Positions 23,871 through 33,730 are shown, counted from the first letter of the stretch. The stretch is 64,000 nucleotides of DNA from Paramicrobacterium agarici (GCF_002563955.1 NZ_PDJE01000001.1:124001-188000), one strand, 5' to 3'. The notes: a model not told the origin generated them from the letters alone. Program-made: numbers and translations.

Positions 23871-24878
23871 TCACGCCCGGGTGCTCTCGCGCTCGAGAAC
23901 CTCGTACGGCACGCGCGTGCGCTCTGGCGCAAGAGTGTGGTCGGCGATGCGCTGTTCGAGGCGCTCGATCGCCAGTCGCGCGAGCTCGCGCCGATCGAAG
24001 GCCACTGTCGTCAGCGGCGGCACCGCGTAGGGACTGTCGACGGTGTTGTCGAAGCCGGCCACGCGAACATCGCCGGGCACGCGAAGGCCCCGCTGCCACA
24101 GCACGTTCAGCACGCCGAACGCCATGGTGTCCGTGAAGCAGAACACGGCGTCGGGCACGTCGCCGCCGCCGTCGAGATACGACGAGAACGCGGATGCTGC
24201 GCCCGCAGCCGTCCAATCGGCGCACCCGATCTCGAGAGCAGCATCCGTCGCCAGCCCCGCCTCGCGAAGTGCGTCTCGATACCCTTCGGCGCGCTGACGA
24301 GACGTCGCCGTCTGAAAGTCTCCGACCGGCGACCCCACGACGGCGATGCGGCGATTGCCGCTCTCGATGAGGCACCGGGTCATATCGCGCGCCGAGTGCC
24401 GGCTGTCGACGCCGACGAGGTCGACGAGACTTTGCTCGACCTCGCCGATGAGCACGAGCGGAGGCAGACCGCGAGCCTCGGCGATCACGCTGTCTTCGAG
24501 CGTGATGGGGTTGAGAATCAGCCCGTCGACAAGGTGCGCCCTCGCGCGTGACAGCAGTTCGAACTCGCGTTGCGGCTCTGCGCCGGTCTCTTCGACCTGG
24601 ATCGCCCACCCGCGGGCGTGCGCAACCTCGACGAACGCCCCGATCGTCTCGGCCGAGTACTGCGTGTCGAGGTTGGGCAGCGCGAGCGCGAGCACGCCAG
24701 AGCGGCCATTGCGCAGTCCGCGCGCCGACAGATTGGGAACGTAGTCGAGCTCGGCCATTGCCTGCTCCACGCGCTCGCGCGTTTCTGGGCGCACGAAGAC
24801 GACGCCGTTGATGACGTTCGACACGGTCTTGGGCGACACCTCCGCCCGCACCGCGACGTCACGCATTGTCGCTCGCAT
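23871..24878 (-). CDS. LacI-family regulator of the arabinoside operon
   Basis: 335 aa. The N-terminal HTH is TMRDVAVRAEVSPKTVSNVI, followed by the minor-groove hinge helix (NLSARGLRNGRSG) and a sugar-binding core starting VLALALPNLDTQYSAETIG. The first residues match the AraR/BxlR-type actinobacterial regulators. It lies just upstream of, and co-directional with, the arabinoside genes but has its own transcription unit; the 192-bp gap holds the operator at 23721-23738. Confidence 0.92.
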   Translation of the reverse strand: MRATMRDVAVRAEVSPKTVSNVINGVVFVRPETRERVEQAMAELDYVPNLSARGLRNGRSGVLALALPNLDTQYSAETIGAFVEVAHARGWAIQVEETGAEPQREFELLSRARAHLVDGLILNPITLEDSVIAEARGLPPLVLIGEVEQSLVDLVGVDSRHSARDMTRCLIESGNRRIAVVGSPVGDFQTATSRQRAEGYRDALREAGLATDAALEIGCADWTAAGAASAFSSYLDGGGDVPDAVFCFTDTMAFGVLNVLWQRGLRVPGDVRVAGFDNTVDSPYAVPPLTTVAFDRRELARLAIERLEQRIADHTLAPERTRVPYEVLERESTRA

Positions 24879-24929
24879 GAACTCAGCCTAATCGGGGCCG
24901 GGCCATGGCGTCGTCGGAGTGCATCCGGC

Positions 24930-25946
24930 ATGATGAGGCACATGACTCGAGTGCTCTACATCGGCGGTTCCGGAGTGATCAGCTCGGCGTGCGTTCGCGC
25001 GTCGCTTGAGCGCGGGCACGAGGTGACCGTGCTCAACAGAAGCCGCACCGGCGAACGGCCGCTCCCCGACGGCGTCGACCAGCTGACCGCTGACGCTGGC
25101 TCACCAGCATCCCTCGCCGACGCCCTCGGCAGCCGTGAGTTCGATGCGGTCGCGCAGTTCGTCGCGTTCAACCCCGAGCATGTGCAGCGCGACATCGATT
25201 TCTTCGCCGGGCGCACGGGTCAGTACGTGTTCGTCAGCTCGGCGTCGGCGTACCAGACGCCGCCGTCGCGCCTGCCGGTCACCGAGTCGACGCCGCTGCG
25301 CAATCCGCACTGGCGGTACTCGCGCGACAAGATCGCCGGCGAAGACGCTCTTGTCGCGGCGTATCGCGGCACCGGGTTTCCCATGACGATCGTGCGCCCC
25401 TCGCACACGTACGACCACACGCTCCTTCCGACCATTGGCGGCTGGACCGACGTCGCGCGCATGCGAGCGGGAAAGCCCGTGGTTGTGCACGGCGACGGCA
25501 CGAGCCTCTGGACGCTCACGCACAATTCGGACTTCGCTGTCGGGTTCACGGGGCTGCTCGGCAATCCCCTTGCGATCGGCGAGGCATTCACCATCACGAG
25601 CGACCACGCGCCGACGTGGAACCAGATCTATGAGTGGCTCGCGGATGCTGCCGGAACAACCGCCGACATCGTGCACGTCACGAGCGACCGCATCGCCTCG
25701 GCGCTTCCCGATCTCGGCCCTGGCCTGCTCGGCGACAAAGCGCACTCCATGGTGTTCGACACGAGCAAGCTGCGAGCGCTTGTGCCGGAGTTCGGCACGA
25801 CGGTGCCGTATTGGCAGGGCGCGCGCGAGCAGATCGCGTGGTTCGACGCTCACCCCGACAAGCAGGTGACGGATGCTGCGCTCGACGCGACCTTCGACCG
25901 GCTCGTCGCAGAGGCACCCTCGGATCACCCCAGCGCGGCGCACTGA
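24930..25946 (+). CDS. NAD-dependent epimerase/dehydratase (short-chain dehydrogenase fold)
   Basis: 338-aa extended SDR protein. The Rossmann motif is VLYIGGSGVISSACVRASL (GGxGxIS). The central region has VFVSSASAYQTPPSR and HWRYSRDKIAGED, with Tyr/Lys catalysis altered from the canonical YxxxK. Sugar-epimerase and plant CSP41-like proteins share this layout. ATG 24930 (GGAG 10 nt upstream) is chosen; ATG 24942, directly before TRVLYIGG, is an alternative. It is divergent from the LacI gene and convergent with the lipoprotein gene, with a 22-bp overlap. Substrate unknown, probably a nucleotide- or free sugar from the arabinose region. Confidence 0.8.
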   Translation: MMRHMTRVLYIGGSGVISSACVRASLERGHEVTVLNRSRTGERPLPDGVDQLTADAGSPASLADALGSREFDAVAQFVAFNPEHVQRDIDFFAGRTGQYVFVSSASAYQTPPSRLPVTESTPLRNPHWRYSRDKIAGEDALVAAYRGTGFPMTIVRPSHTYDHTLLPTIGGWTDVARMRAGKPVVVHGDGTSLWTLTHNSDFAVGFTGLLGNPLAIGEAFTITSDHAPTWNQIYEWLADAAGTTADIVHVTSDRIASALPDLGPGLLGDKAHSMVFDTSKLRALVPEFGTTVPYWQGAREQIAWFDAHPDKQVTDAALDATFDRLVAEAPSDHPSAAH

Positions 25947-26479
25947 TTGGCGGCAGAGCCAGACACCGCGTTTCCCTCGCCTTTCACCGCGCCGTTGCCC
26001 GAGCAATTGAGGTCGCCATGCACCTCGTTGGCAGAAACGGTTCCGCTCTTGCCTCCGTCGACGGTCAGCGTTGCACCGACGGTGGACGTCGTGACGACAG
26101 CATCCGTGTTGGCGAGCATCTCGAGGTCCCCCGCCACGTCGCTATCGGTGACAACGACGCTCTCGGCACCGATGATCTTCGCCTCGCCCGTGACGGTCGT
26201 GTTGATCAGCTTCACCACGCGGGTTCCGTCAAAGACGATGCTGCCCTCGATTTCGGTGTTCTTGAGAACGCACGTGTCGGCGTCGCCCGATGCGCTCTCG
26301 GCCTCGCAGATCTCGTCGGCGTTCTGCTCATCGACAGCGACGTCGGTCGCCGACGGCGCGAGGCTCTGCGGGACCGACGGCGTTTCCCTCGGCCCCGCTT
26401 CGTCATCGGCGGCAGCGCATCCGGCGAGGCCGAGTGCGACAAGCGCAATGAGCGCGGGGGCGAGAACGTGGCGGCGCAT
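25925..26479 (-). CDS. Lipoprotein with beta-solenoid-like repeats
   Basis: 184-aa predicted surface lipoprotein. The signal MRRHVLAPALIALVALGLAG ends in a lipobox (LAGC), followed by an acidic linker. The rest is a series of short beta strands of about 10-20 residues alternating with Asn/Asp/Gly turns (CVLKNTEIEGSIVFDG; VKLINTTVTGEAKIIG; VVVTDSDVAGDLEMLA), resembling bactofilin-like or right-handed beta-helix repeats. Cysteines near both ends of the repeat block could be bridged. AAGGAG 6 nt upstream fixes the start. I recognise no named family; a scaffolding or carbohydrate-facing role is speculation. Confidence 0.65.
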   Translation of the reverse strand: MRRHVLAPALIALVALGLAGCAAADDEAGPRETPSVPQSLAPSATDVAVDEQNADEICEAESASGDADTCVLKNTEIEGSIVFDGTRVVKLINTTVTGEAKIIGAESVVVTDSDVAGDLEMLANTDAVVTTSTVGATLTVDGGKSGTVSANEVHGDLNCSGNGAVKGEGNAVSGSAANQCAALG

Positions 26480-26508
26480 GGCGAACTCCTTCACAGTGCG
26501 TGGTACGC

Positions 26509-26542
26509 GGATGCTGCCGCGCGACGTTCCGCGGCAGCATCC
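26509..26542. repeat. Perfect inverted repeat made of two GGATGCTG octamers
   Basis: GGATGCTGCCGCG (26509-26521) and CGCGGCAGCATCC (26530-26542), a 13-bp stem with an 8-nt loop, in the 275-bp gap between the lipoprotein start and the next gene. No U-tract follows. It brings two copies of the genome-wide octamer into opposite orientation. Confidence 0.6.
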
Positions 26543-26754
26543 GGTTCACCATAACGATGCCCGCCAGCCGAAAGCGTAATGGCGTCGGAGAGGTGGCTCA
26601 CGTGCACGAGACGCTCAGTTTCGGCAACGGCGAAGCGTCGACATGAGTGCGTTCGCTCAGGCGGACTGCGCAAAACGAGCATCGGCGATGATCGCTTCGT
26701 GATGCCGACGAGAAATCTCGGCAAGAATCACCGAAGATTCTCTCGGAGGCGAAT

Positions 26755-28479
26755 GTGACGACGATCAGTGGCACGAATACGACAGCGATGCGAGGTTTCC
26801 GCAGGGCGGCCGCCGTCATCGGCATCCTCTCGATCTCTCTGACAGCGTGTGCAACCAGTGCGCCAGAGGCCGAACCGGCCGCGGGTTCAGCAGGCGAGGG
26901 CCCTCAGTTCGAGTTTCTGGATGCTGGTGATGGCGTCGCGATCCGAACCGGCGACGACTGGAGCCTTCCCGCTGGCGTCACGCCGGCGTCCAACTCGGGG
27001 TTCTTCTCTGAGGAAGCGTCGACATCTGATCATGTGTTCACGCGCTCGGTGGACGTGTCGTGGCGGCAGATTCAACCGGAGGCCGGCGAGCTCGACCGCA
27101 CCTCGAGCGGTGAGGCGCAAGGCATGAGCTTCGCGTCGCTCGACGACCAGCTGGCCGAGCAGGGACCGTTCTGGATGCGCATTTTCGCGAGCGGCGAGAC
27201 GTGGGCACCGGACTGGGTCGTCGAGGACTGCGGCGTCTCGACGTATGGCCCCGACTATGACGGGCAGCGCCACCTCCCGATCTGGGACGAGTGCGTGTGG
27301 GGCCATCTGATGGACACGTACGAAACGCTGTTCGTCGACGGAGGCCTCGCTGCCGATCCCCAGTTGGCGTTCGTCTACGTGCCCGGGGCGTTCACGTGGG
27401 CCGAGTTCGACTACGAGATGATCACCGCCGCGGTCGACGCCGGCGACCTCGACCTGAAGACCTACCTATCGTGGTACGACCATGCCTGGACGGATTTGGC
27501 TGACCTTTTCGGCGACAACGCGAACAAGCTCGTATTCACGGGCGAGGACTATCCGTGGGGTCCGTTCGGCGCAGACGACGATCTGCTGGCGAAGCAGGCT
27601 GTCGAGGCAGGACTCGGGATTCGCACCGGCATCACGGAGCTGTCGAACTTTCACTTGAGCGAAGCGCCGGCCTACGGCTCGCGCGTTCTGCCGAACGGCC
27701 ACATGGTGCTCGATGACACCCTGCCGGTTCACGACGGCACGCGCATCGTCGCGACAGAGAACGAGTGCTACAACGACTGCGGATACGAGACGGATGACCC
27801 GTACTACGCCGTGCGGCAGTCGAATCTCAAGGCGCTGCAGCTGCACACCAACTGGATCTATGTCGTGCCCGAGCCCTCGTACTTCGCCGAATACCCCGAG
27901 CACTGGGACTGGGTACGGCTGTCCATGGGTCAGACCGCCGAGACCTCGGCAGATGCGTGGGCCGCGCTGCGCGATGCCGAAGACATGTACTGGGCCGGCG
28001 ACGAGGCGGGACCGTTTGACGGTGAATGGGAGACCCGGCCGTGGGTGCGCAATCTGGAGCGCTGGCTCGTGCAGGTCGACGAGCCTGGCTCCGTCGCGCA
28101 CCGGTCAGATGTCGACGTGCACACCGAGGTGTTCGAGCCCGACAACGGAGAGGCACACGAAGGACTCGCAACCGACGTTGCCGGTGGCGACACGGGATTC
28201 GTCTTCGAGCTTGATGCGCGGTTTGCCGCGGCATCCTCGGGCTCGTCCGACCCTGTCGTGAAAGTGACCTACCTTGATGAAGGAACGGGAACGTTCACCG
28301 TCGATGTCGGTGACTGGTCGTCACCCGAGATCGAGCGCACGGGCGACGGGCAGTGGAAGACGGCGACTGTCGCGCTTCCCGACGACGCGTTCGATGCAGA
28401 CAACACGCGATTCCGGGTATCGCTCAGTGACGCTGCAGACGATCTCACGGTGCGCTTCGTGCGGGTCGTGCGTGCGTAA
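26755..28479 (+). CDS. Secreted glycosidase-like lipoprotein
   Basis: 574-aa exported protein. The signal RGFRRAAAVIGILSISLTAC ends in a lipobox. The body resembles a glycoside-hydrolase TIM barrel (VDVSWRQIQPEAGELDR, MRIFASGETWAPDWV, FVYVPGAFTWAEFDYEM, VFTGEDYPWGPFG). The C-terminal beta-sandwich of about 110 residues (HTEVFEPDNGEAHEG ... RFRVSLSDAADDLTVRFVRV) looks like a carbohydrate-binding module. No exact GH family is recognised; GH42- or DUF4832-like is possible. GTG 26755 follows GGAGG. Its last 160 bp are duplicated at 37102-37263. Confidence 0.7.
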   Translation: MTTISGTNTTAMRGFRRAAAVIGILSISLTACATSAPEAEPAAGSAGEGPQFEFLDAGDGVAIRTGDDWSLPAGVTPASNSGFFSEEASTSDHVFTRSVDVSWRQIQPEAGELDRTSSGEAQGMSFASLDDQLAEQGPFWMRIFASGETWAPDWVVEDCGVSTYGPDYDGQRHLPIWDECVWGHLMDTYETLFVDGGLAADPQLAFVYVPGAFTWAEFDYEMITAAVDAGDLDLKTYLSWYDHAWTDLADLFGDNANKLVFTGEDYPWGPFGADDDLLAKQAVEAGLGIRTGITELSNFHLSEAPAYGSRVLPNGHMVLDDTLPVHDGTRIVATENECYNDCGYETDDPYYAVRQSNLKALQLHTNWIYVVPEPSYFAEYPEHWDWVRLSMGQTAETSADAWAALRDAEDMYWAGDEAGPFDGEWETRPWVRNLERWLVQVDEPGSVAHRSDVDVHTEVFEPDNGEAHEGLATDVAGGDTGFVFELDARFAAASSGSSDPVVKVTYLDEGTGTFTVDVGDWSSPEIERTGDGQWKTATVALPDDAFDADNTRFRVSLSDAADDLTVRFVRVVRA

Positions 28480-28608
28480 GCACTGTCTGGCTGACCCGGT
28501 GCACCAGCGCTGGCCCTGGTCCGCCGCTATCCACCAGTTGTGCGACGGCAGTTGTCACAACCGACGTCTTCCCGTCTCGCACGTTCTCTGCACGCATTTC
28601 CTTCAGCG

Positions 28609-29583
28609 TCAGCTTCGCAGTCTTCCCGTTCGTCGGAACCGATCGAAAACTGCATCCTTTGTCCGCCGGTGCCCACCAACGAGCCCGTTCGATATGGCAA
28701 CGGCGGCGATGACGATGGTCGCACCGACGAGTTGGAGCGTTGTCGGACGCTCGGCGAGAATCATGGCAGAAAGGCCGAGCGCGAGCACTGGCTGAATCAA
28801 GAGCAGTGCGGCAGTGGTGACGGGGTCGAGGTGGGTACTGCCACGATGGATCAGCAGCCAGGCGACGATCTGTCCGAGCACTGCGAGCAAGACCAAGTAC
28901 GTCCAGGCCAGTGGCGTAATGGCCTTCAGATGTAGACCACCCGTAAAGGGTGCGATAAGAGCGGCCGTCACAGCAGCCGAGGCTGTTGCCCAGGCGAGCG
29001 GCTGAACCATTCGGCCCGGCTCCTGCCTCGTCGCTCGGCGTGTGAGAAACAGATACGACCCGTACCCCAGACCGGCAAGCAGACCGAGCAATGTTCCGCG
29101 CACGGCTTCTTCTCTCAGCGTGGCGGCGCCCCAGACGCCACCGACGAGACAGATTCCGAAGAGCATCAATGGCAGGGTCAGCAGGAATCTCAGGCGCATC
29201 CGTTCGCGATCAACCACGAACGCCAGCAGCGGCAGCACGACAACCTGCACGTTGACCAACACTGTGCTGATCCCTGCACCGACAGAAAAGATCGACGCCG
29301 TCCATGCGGCATAGTCGATGCCGAGCGCGACTCCCGCTGCGAGAGCCCAACTGATGCCCCGCCGAGAGAGCGGGCCGCGCCGCCCGCGCTCACCCAATGC
29401 CAGGGGGACGAGGAAGAGAACGGCGATAGCGCACCGCAGCACCGCCGTCGTTGCAGCGTCCACCCCCGCGAGCTTGACCAGGATCGCCGACGCTGACAGA
29501 CACATCGCTCCCGCGAGCACCGACAGCGAGGCGACTGCTTGGGATCGGAATCTGTTGAAATCGGGCAAGTCTTGATCAGTCAC
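28609..29583 (-). CDS. EamA/DMT-family transporter
   Basis: 324-aa drug/metabolite exporter with ten predicted membrane spans in two EamA halves: AVASLSVLAGAMCLSASAIL ... and LAWATASAAVTAALIAPFTG onward, with the family end AAVAISNGLVGG. It is divergent from the LysR gene at 29655, the common arrangement in which LysR controls the exporter. Starts at GTG 29583. The cargo is unknown. It opens the suspected acquired region. Confidence 0.9.
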   Translation of the reverse strand: MTDQDLPDFNRFRSQAVASLSVLAGAMCLSASAILVKLAGVDAATTAVLRCAIAVLFLVPLALGERGRRGPLSRRGISWALAAGVALGIDYAAWTASIFSVGAGISTVLVNVQVVVLPLLAFVVDRERMRLRFLLTLPLMLFGICLVGGVWGAATLREEAVRGTLLGLLAGLGYGSYLFLTRRATRQEPGRMVQPLAWATASAAVTAALIAPFTGGLHLKAITPLAWTYLVLLAVLGQIVAWLLIHRGSTHLDPVTTAALLLIQPVLALGLSAMILAERPTTLQLVGATIVIAAVAISNGLVGGHRRTKDAVFDRFRRTGRLRS

Positions 29584-29654
29584 GCCTCGACTTTAAACGT
29601 CGACACTCATTAGCTCTAGTTTGTATTTGCTTCTACTACTATTAAGCTACGCGT

Positions 29655-30608
29655 ATGCGTGTGGAATGGAGCCGACTTCGACTTCTCGACGCGGTCGCAC
29701 GCACAGGATCGGTCACCCGGGCGGCGATGCTGCTGCACATGACCGGGCCCGCGGTCTCACAGCAACTACGCCGCATCGAGGTTGAAGCTGGCGTCAAAGT
29801 CGTCATTCCCGATGGACGTGGCGTGCGACTGACGAACAAGGGCCGCATCCTCGCCGATTACGCCGCGCGCGTGGCCACGCTCATGACGCAGGCGGAGAAT
29901 GACCTGCACTACGGCGATGAGCTTGTCGGTCGCATCGGGATCGGTGCGCTTGCTTCCATCGTCCGCACCACCCTGGTCGACGAACTGCCGGCCTTTCAGG
30001 AACTCCATCCACGAGTTGAGCTGCGCATCGAAGACGGCGAAACGGAATCGCACCTCGATCAGCTCGCTGGGGGCCGGCTGGATGTGGTGTTCGCTGAATC
30101 GTGGAGCCCCACACCGCTGCGGCTGCCTGCCGGAGTCAACGCCCAGCGCCTCAATCAAGAGACGGCGTGGATCGCGTTGCCCGAGAGTCATCCTGCGCGC
30201 GCCAAGAGACACATCACTCTCGCTGACCTCGCAACGGAAGTGTGGGCGGCATGCGCCCCGGAGTCTGACGAGCACGACGCTCTCACCCAGTTCGCTCGCC
30301 GGAACGGAATCGAACTGGACATCCGACACTTCGTCTCGGATCACGTTACTCAGCTCGCGCTCGTCCGAGCAAACATCGCAATCGCCTGTGTTCCGTCACC
30401 AGCAGAGAAGCCCGAAGCTCCAGGTATTGTCTATCGCAAGCTGTTGCCCGAGATGAATCGCGACATACTGCTCCTGACCAACGACAGAACTCAGTCACGT
30501 CACGTCGAAGCGCTCATCGCGCACCTCGCCGCCGGCAGATCTCGCGGGCGAACTGAAATCTTGTCAGGCGGTTCTCTCCGCGTGCCCGGGGCAGAAGCCA
30601 CGAAATGA
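29655..30608 (+). CDS. LysR-family transcriptional regulator
   Basis: 317 aa. The N-terminal winged HTH is RLRLLDAVARTGSVTRAAML (about residues 8-27), followed by AVSQQLRRIEVEAGVKV and the LysR effector domain (IGALASIVRTTLVDELPAFQ; SDHVTQLALVRANIAIACVP). It is divergent from the EamA exporter over a 71-bp AT-rich promoter (TTTAAACGTCGACACTCATTAG) and probably controls it. Confidence 0.92.
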   Translation: MRVEWSRLRLLDAVARTGSVTRAAMLLHMTGPAVSQQLRRIEVEAGVKVVIPDGRGVRLTNKGRILADYAARVATLMTQAENDLHYGDELVGRIGIGALASIVRTTLVDELPAFQELHPRVELRIEDGETESHLDQLAGGRLDVVFAESWSPTPLRLPAGVNAQRLNQETAWIALPESHPARAKRHITLADLATEVWAACAPESDEHDALTQFARRNGIELDIRHFVSDHVTQLALVRANIAIACVPSPAEKPEAPGIVYRKLLPEMNRDILLLTNDRTQSRHVEALIAHLAAGRSRGRTEILSGGSLRVPGAEATK

Positions 30609-30832
30609 GCTGCGAGGATCGACGTTCTTGTCGCACCGTGCATCGCTCGGGCTGGTCTCGAGACAGGAATGCACATCGGCTCCTGTAGCCGCAAAGAGTT
30701 CCTAGGTTATTGCGCGTCAGACACAGCGTGGAGTCGCTACATATCGTCAGAAGGCCAAACCTCGGCACGAAAGTCAAAGTTGTATTCGAGTGCTTCTCCC
30801 TTCACGATGGACGCCAGTCGAAGGGAGCACAG

Positions 30833-32950
30833 ATGGTGGATGCGGTCGCAGGCAAGGCGGGGCAGATCGCGAGTGAGCAGCGTTCAATCGAGGTGATGTA
30901 CGCGCGGCTGGACCAGAAGAAGGCCGACGCCATCGTTGCGAGCGAGGAAGCGATGGCCCCGTCCATCGATGGGGCCGAATCTCGTTGGGCAAGAGATGAC
31001 ATGGTGAGGCGAACGGCCGGAACGTTAGGGGTGCTCGAGTTGGCGGAACGTTCTCTATGCTTCGGACGCATAGACAGCGCAGACGGCAAGGCGTTGCATG
31101 TCGGCCGTATCGGCCTCCGTTCCAAGTCCGGCGAGATCCTGCTTGTCGATTGGCGGGCGGAGGCCGCGAGGCCCTTCTACGCTGCAACCATGGCTTCCCC
31201 GCTGGGGCTACGCCGCCGCCGTCATCTCCGCGTCGAAGACCGACGAGTCGTTGATGTTTCCGACGAGCTCTTCGACGGAACAGGCCCGACGTCTGCCGAC
31301 GTCGTCTCTGATGGGCCGCTTGTGTTGGCGCTGGGTGCGGCGCGGACGGGACGTATGCGTGAGGCTGCTGCAACTCTGCAGCGTGAGCAGGATGAGATCG
31401 TTCGATCTGGGCATCGCGGGATCATGGTCGTTGACGGCGGGCCAGGAACAGGCAAGACGATTGTTGCTCTGCATCGGGCCGCGTACGTGCTCTACGCGTT
31501 TCCCACGATCGCGGAACGGGGCGTGCTCGTCTTCGGCCCGAACCGGCGCTTCCTCGCCTACATCTCCGACGTGCTTCCTTCGCTCGGCGAAAACAACGTT
31601 CAGCTCGCCACGGGACCCGATCTTCTGGGCGTCGAGGCGACGAGATCCGAGTCAGACGCGGTCGCCCGTGCCAAAGGACGTCGGCTGCTCGCCGAGGCGC
31701 TCGCACGGCGGGTGCGGGATCGGCAGCCGCATGGCGTGCCCCTGCGATTCACCACAGCTCACGGGGCGGTCACCCTGGACGCTTCCCGGGTCGATGCGGC
31801 TCGACGCAGCGCTCTGCAGGGCGGCATCGGCCACAACCGCGGGCGGGCTCTGTTTCTCGAGCACGTCGTTGATGACCTGGTCGATGAGTTGGAGCAGCAG
31901 ACCGCCCGGGACATGTCTGACTTCGAGGACGAGCTCAAGAACGTAGGCGTCGACCTTGATCGCATGTTCGCGCCCCAACCCGGATACGCTGAGTCAGAAG
32001 AGGCCGATTCGCGCTCAGACGGGCTGGAGATCGACTGGGATCGCATCCGCGACGACCTTCTCGGTGACATCAGCATCGACCGAACCATCGCTCAAGTCTG
32101 GCCGAGGCTTCGCGCCGACGACGTCCTGCGCGAGTTGCTCACGGACCCCGAAGTGCTGGCTGAGGCTGCCCCTGAGCTCTCCGACGAACAGATCGATTCG
32201 ATCGGCGCGGGCGCGCAGGCGGGGTGGAGCCGTGCCGACCTTCCGCTGCTGGATGAGGCGCGAGCGCAGGTGGACGGGCTGCCCGAGATAACTTATGGGC
32301 ACGTCGTGGTCGACGAGGCGCAGCAGCTTTCGGAGATGGAATGGCGCATGCTCATGCACCGCTGTCCGAGCCGATCGATGACGATCGTCGGCGACCTCGC
32401 ACAAGCGGGTCCTACGAGCTCGATCGCGAGATGGGAGGACGCGCTGGAGCCATTCGTCGAGGGCCGCTTCACCCATCACACGTTGACCGTCAACTACCGC
32501 ACCACCGCCGAGATCCTCGAAGCAACCAAACCCATACTTGCTCAGATTGCGCCAGCACAAAGCCTCTCGTACTCGATCCGCCGTGGCGAAGCCCCAATCA
32601 ACCTCACCGTCGCCGCAGCGGAAATCGACGATGCCGTCGCCGACATCGTCACTCAATCGGCACGAGACCACCCTGACGAACTGGTGGGAATCGTCGCCGC
32701 GACTCAGCATGCTCGGAGGATCGAAAGCGGACCCCTCGACGCGCGTGCCGCGATCGTGTCTGCAACCGACGCACGAGGGCTGGAGTTCGACACGGTGATC
32801 ATCATCGATCCTGACGAAATCCAACAGGAAAGTGAATCCGGTCTTCGCGACCTCTACGTTGCCCAGACCCGAGCGACCAAACGCCTCATCACGCTGACGA
32901 TCACAGCCGCGGAGTCGGCACCCAGCAGGTGTCGCAGTAGTCGGTCTTGA
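30833..32950 (+). CDS. helR: RNA polymerase recycling motor ATPase HelR
   Basis: 705-aa UvrD-like (SF1) protein. The N-terminus matches the HelR coiled-coil/arm region (GRIGLRSKSGEILLVDWRAE; RPFYAATMASPLGLRRRRHL). Walker A GGPGTGKT is at about residues 202-209. VLVFGPNRRFLAYISDVLPS and a Walker B VVVDEAQQLSEMEW follow, then TVNYRTTAEILE and the C-terminal SATDARGLEFDTVIII and VAQTRATKRLITL. HelR is known to remove stalled RNA polymerase and to give rifampicin tolerance. The start follows GAAGGGAG. No 19-bp rifampicin-associated element is seen upstream. It sits with a flavin monooxygenase in an acquired region. Confidence 0.9.
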   Translation: MVDAVAGKAGQIASEQRSIEVMYARLDQKKADAIVASEEAMAPSIDGAESRWARDDMVRRTAGTLGVLELAERSLCFGRIDSADGKALHVGRIGLRSKSGEILLVDWRAEAARPFYAATMASPLGLRRRRHLRVEDRRVVDVSDELFDGTGPTSADVVSDGPLVLALGAARTGRMREAAATLQREQDEIVRSGHRGIMVVDGGPGTGKTIVALHRAAYVLYAFPTIAERGVLVFGPNRRFLAYISDVLPSLGENNVQLATGPDLLGVEATRSESDAVARAKGRRLLAEALARRVRDRQPHGVPLRFTTAHGAVTLDASRVDAARRSALQGGIGHNRGRALFLEHVVDDLVDELEQQTARDMSDFEDELKNVGVDLDRMFAPQPGYAESEEADSRSDGLEIDWDRIRDDLLGDISIDRTIAQVWPRLRADDVLRELLTDPEVLAEAAPELSDEQIDSIGAGAQAGWSRADLPLLDEARAQVDGLPEITYGHVVVDEAQQLSEMEWRMLMHRCPSRSMTIVGDLAQAGPTSSIARWEDALEPFVEGRFTHHTLTVNYRTTAEILEATKPILAQIAPAQSLSYSIRRGEAPINLTVAAAEIDDAVADIVTQSARDHPDELVGIVAATQHARRIESGPLDARAAIVSATDARGLEFDTVIIIDPDEIQQESESGLRDLYVAQTRATKRLITLTITAAESAPSRCRSSRS

Positions 32951-32975
32951 TCGACGTGATTCTGGCGTTTCTGTT

Positions 32976-33605
32976 CTACTCGGCGGCGCGAGTCTGCGCA
33001 TGAACGACGTCGCCATTAGCTGGGAGCGAGCCGTTGAACGTGATGGGGAGAGCTTGGGCTCGATCGACATCACGATTGTCGAGCGCTTGGACATGAACAT
33101 GAGGTTCAGTGCTGTTCCCGGAGTTTCCGCAGCTGCCGAGTTCGTCGCCCACCTGCACCTCCTGGCCAAGGCGCACCATAATGCTGTCCTGCCGCAAGTG
33201 ACACAGGGCGAGGACAGCGTCGCGGCCCTCGATCAACACGTGATTCCCGGCAAGGGCCGCCCAGCCTGCTCCGGCACGCCGCTGCTGGGTCAACGCGTAA
33301 CGGATCGAGGGCAGACCGCGATGAGCATGGTGGTCGAGTTCGCCATCGTGGGTGGCGACGATAACACCGTGGACGGGCGCCAGTATCGGGCGCCCAAAAC
33401 CGGGAAATCTCTCGGCGGGCTCCGGCTTCACGAAAGAGCCGAGCGTGATCGGTGCGGTGCGTCCGACCTCGGTAACGGGAACGAAGTCGATTGCATAGGC
33501 CGTGGCAAAAAGGCGTGTGCCGTGGCTGGGAATCCGGTTCGCAGGGCTATTCCGGACGAGCCAACGGCCGGCGAACGGATAGGACAGGTCCACCGGGGTG
33601 CTCAT
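32976..33605 (-). CDS. M23-family peptidase-like protein
   Basis: 209-aa protein with metallopeptidase M23 (LytM-like) features. SHGTRLFATAYAIDF contains a His/Asp zinc-ligand pair, PVHGVIVATHDGE the beta strand core, and NSTEPHVHVQALDN the HxH motif with the third ligand. There is no signal peptide, unusual for a cell-wall peptidase, so it may be intracellular or an exported protein truncated at the N-terminus. GGAGG is only 3 nt before ATG 33605, so an earlier start is possible. Convergent with helR, 25 bp apart. Confidence 0.75.
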   Translation of the reverse strand: MSTPVDLSYPFAGRWLVRNSPANRIPSHGTRLFATAYAIDFVPVTEVGRTAPITLGSFVKPEPAERFPGFGRPILAPVHGVIVATHDGELDHHAHRGLPSIRYALTQQRRAGAGWAALAGNHVLIEGRDAVLALCHLRQDSIMVRLGQEVQVGDELGSCGNSGNSTEPHVHVQALDNRDVDRAQALPITFNGSLPANGDVVHAQTRAAE

Positions 33606-33730
33606 GTGCCTCCAGCGTTCAGCGGACGACGTTGACACAAGCGTATATTGCTCCTCGACGTCACGCTCTTCGATAATTGCCGAACTGCTGGCTGACGCGT
33701 GTGCGGTAATCACCCTCGGCCGACCGGAAA

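Noticed and set aside
26509..26542. Terminator for the lipoprotein gene
   Set aside because: It lies upstream of that gene's start and 212 bp before the next gene, has no U-tract, and is better read as a palindrome of the genome octamer.
30609..30832. Rifampicin-associated element upstream of helR
   Set aside because: No match to the 19-bp RAE palindrome was found in this gap; helR may be controlled differently here.
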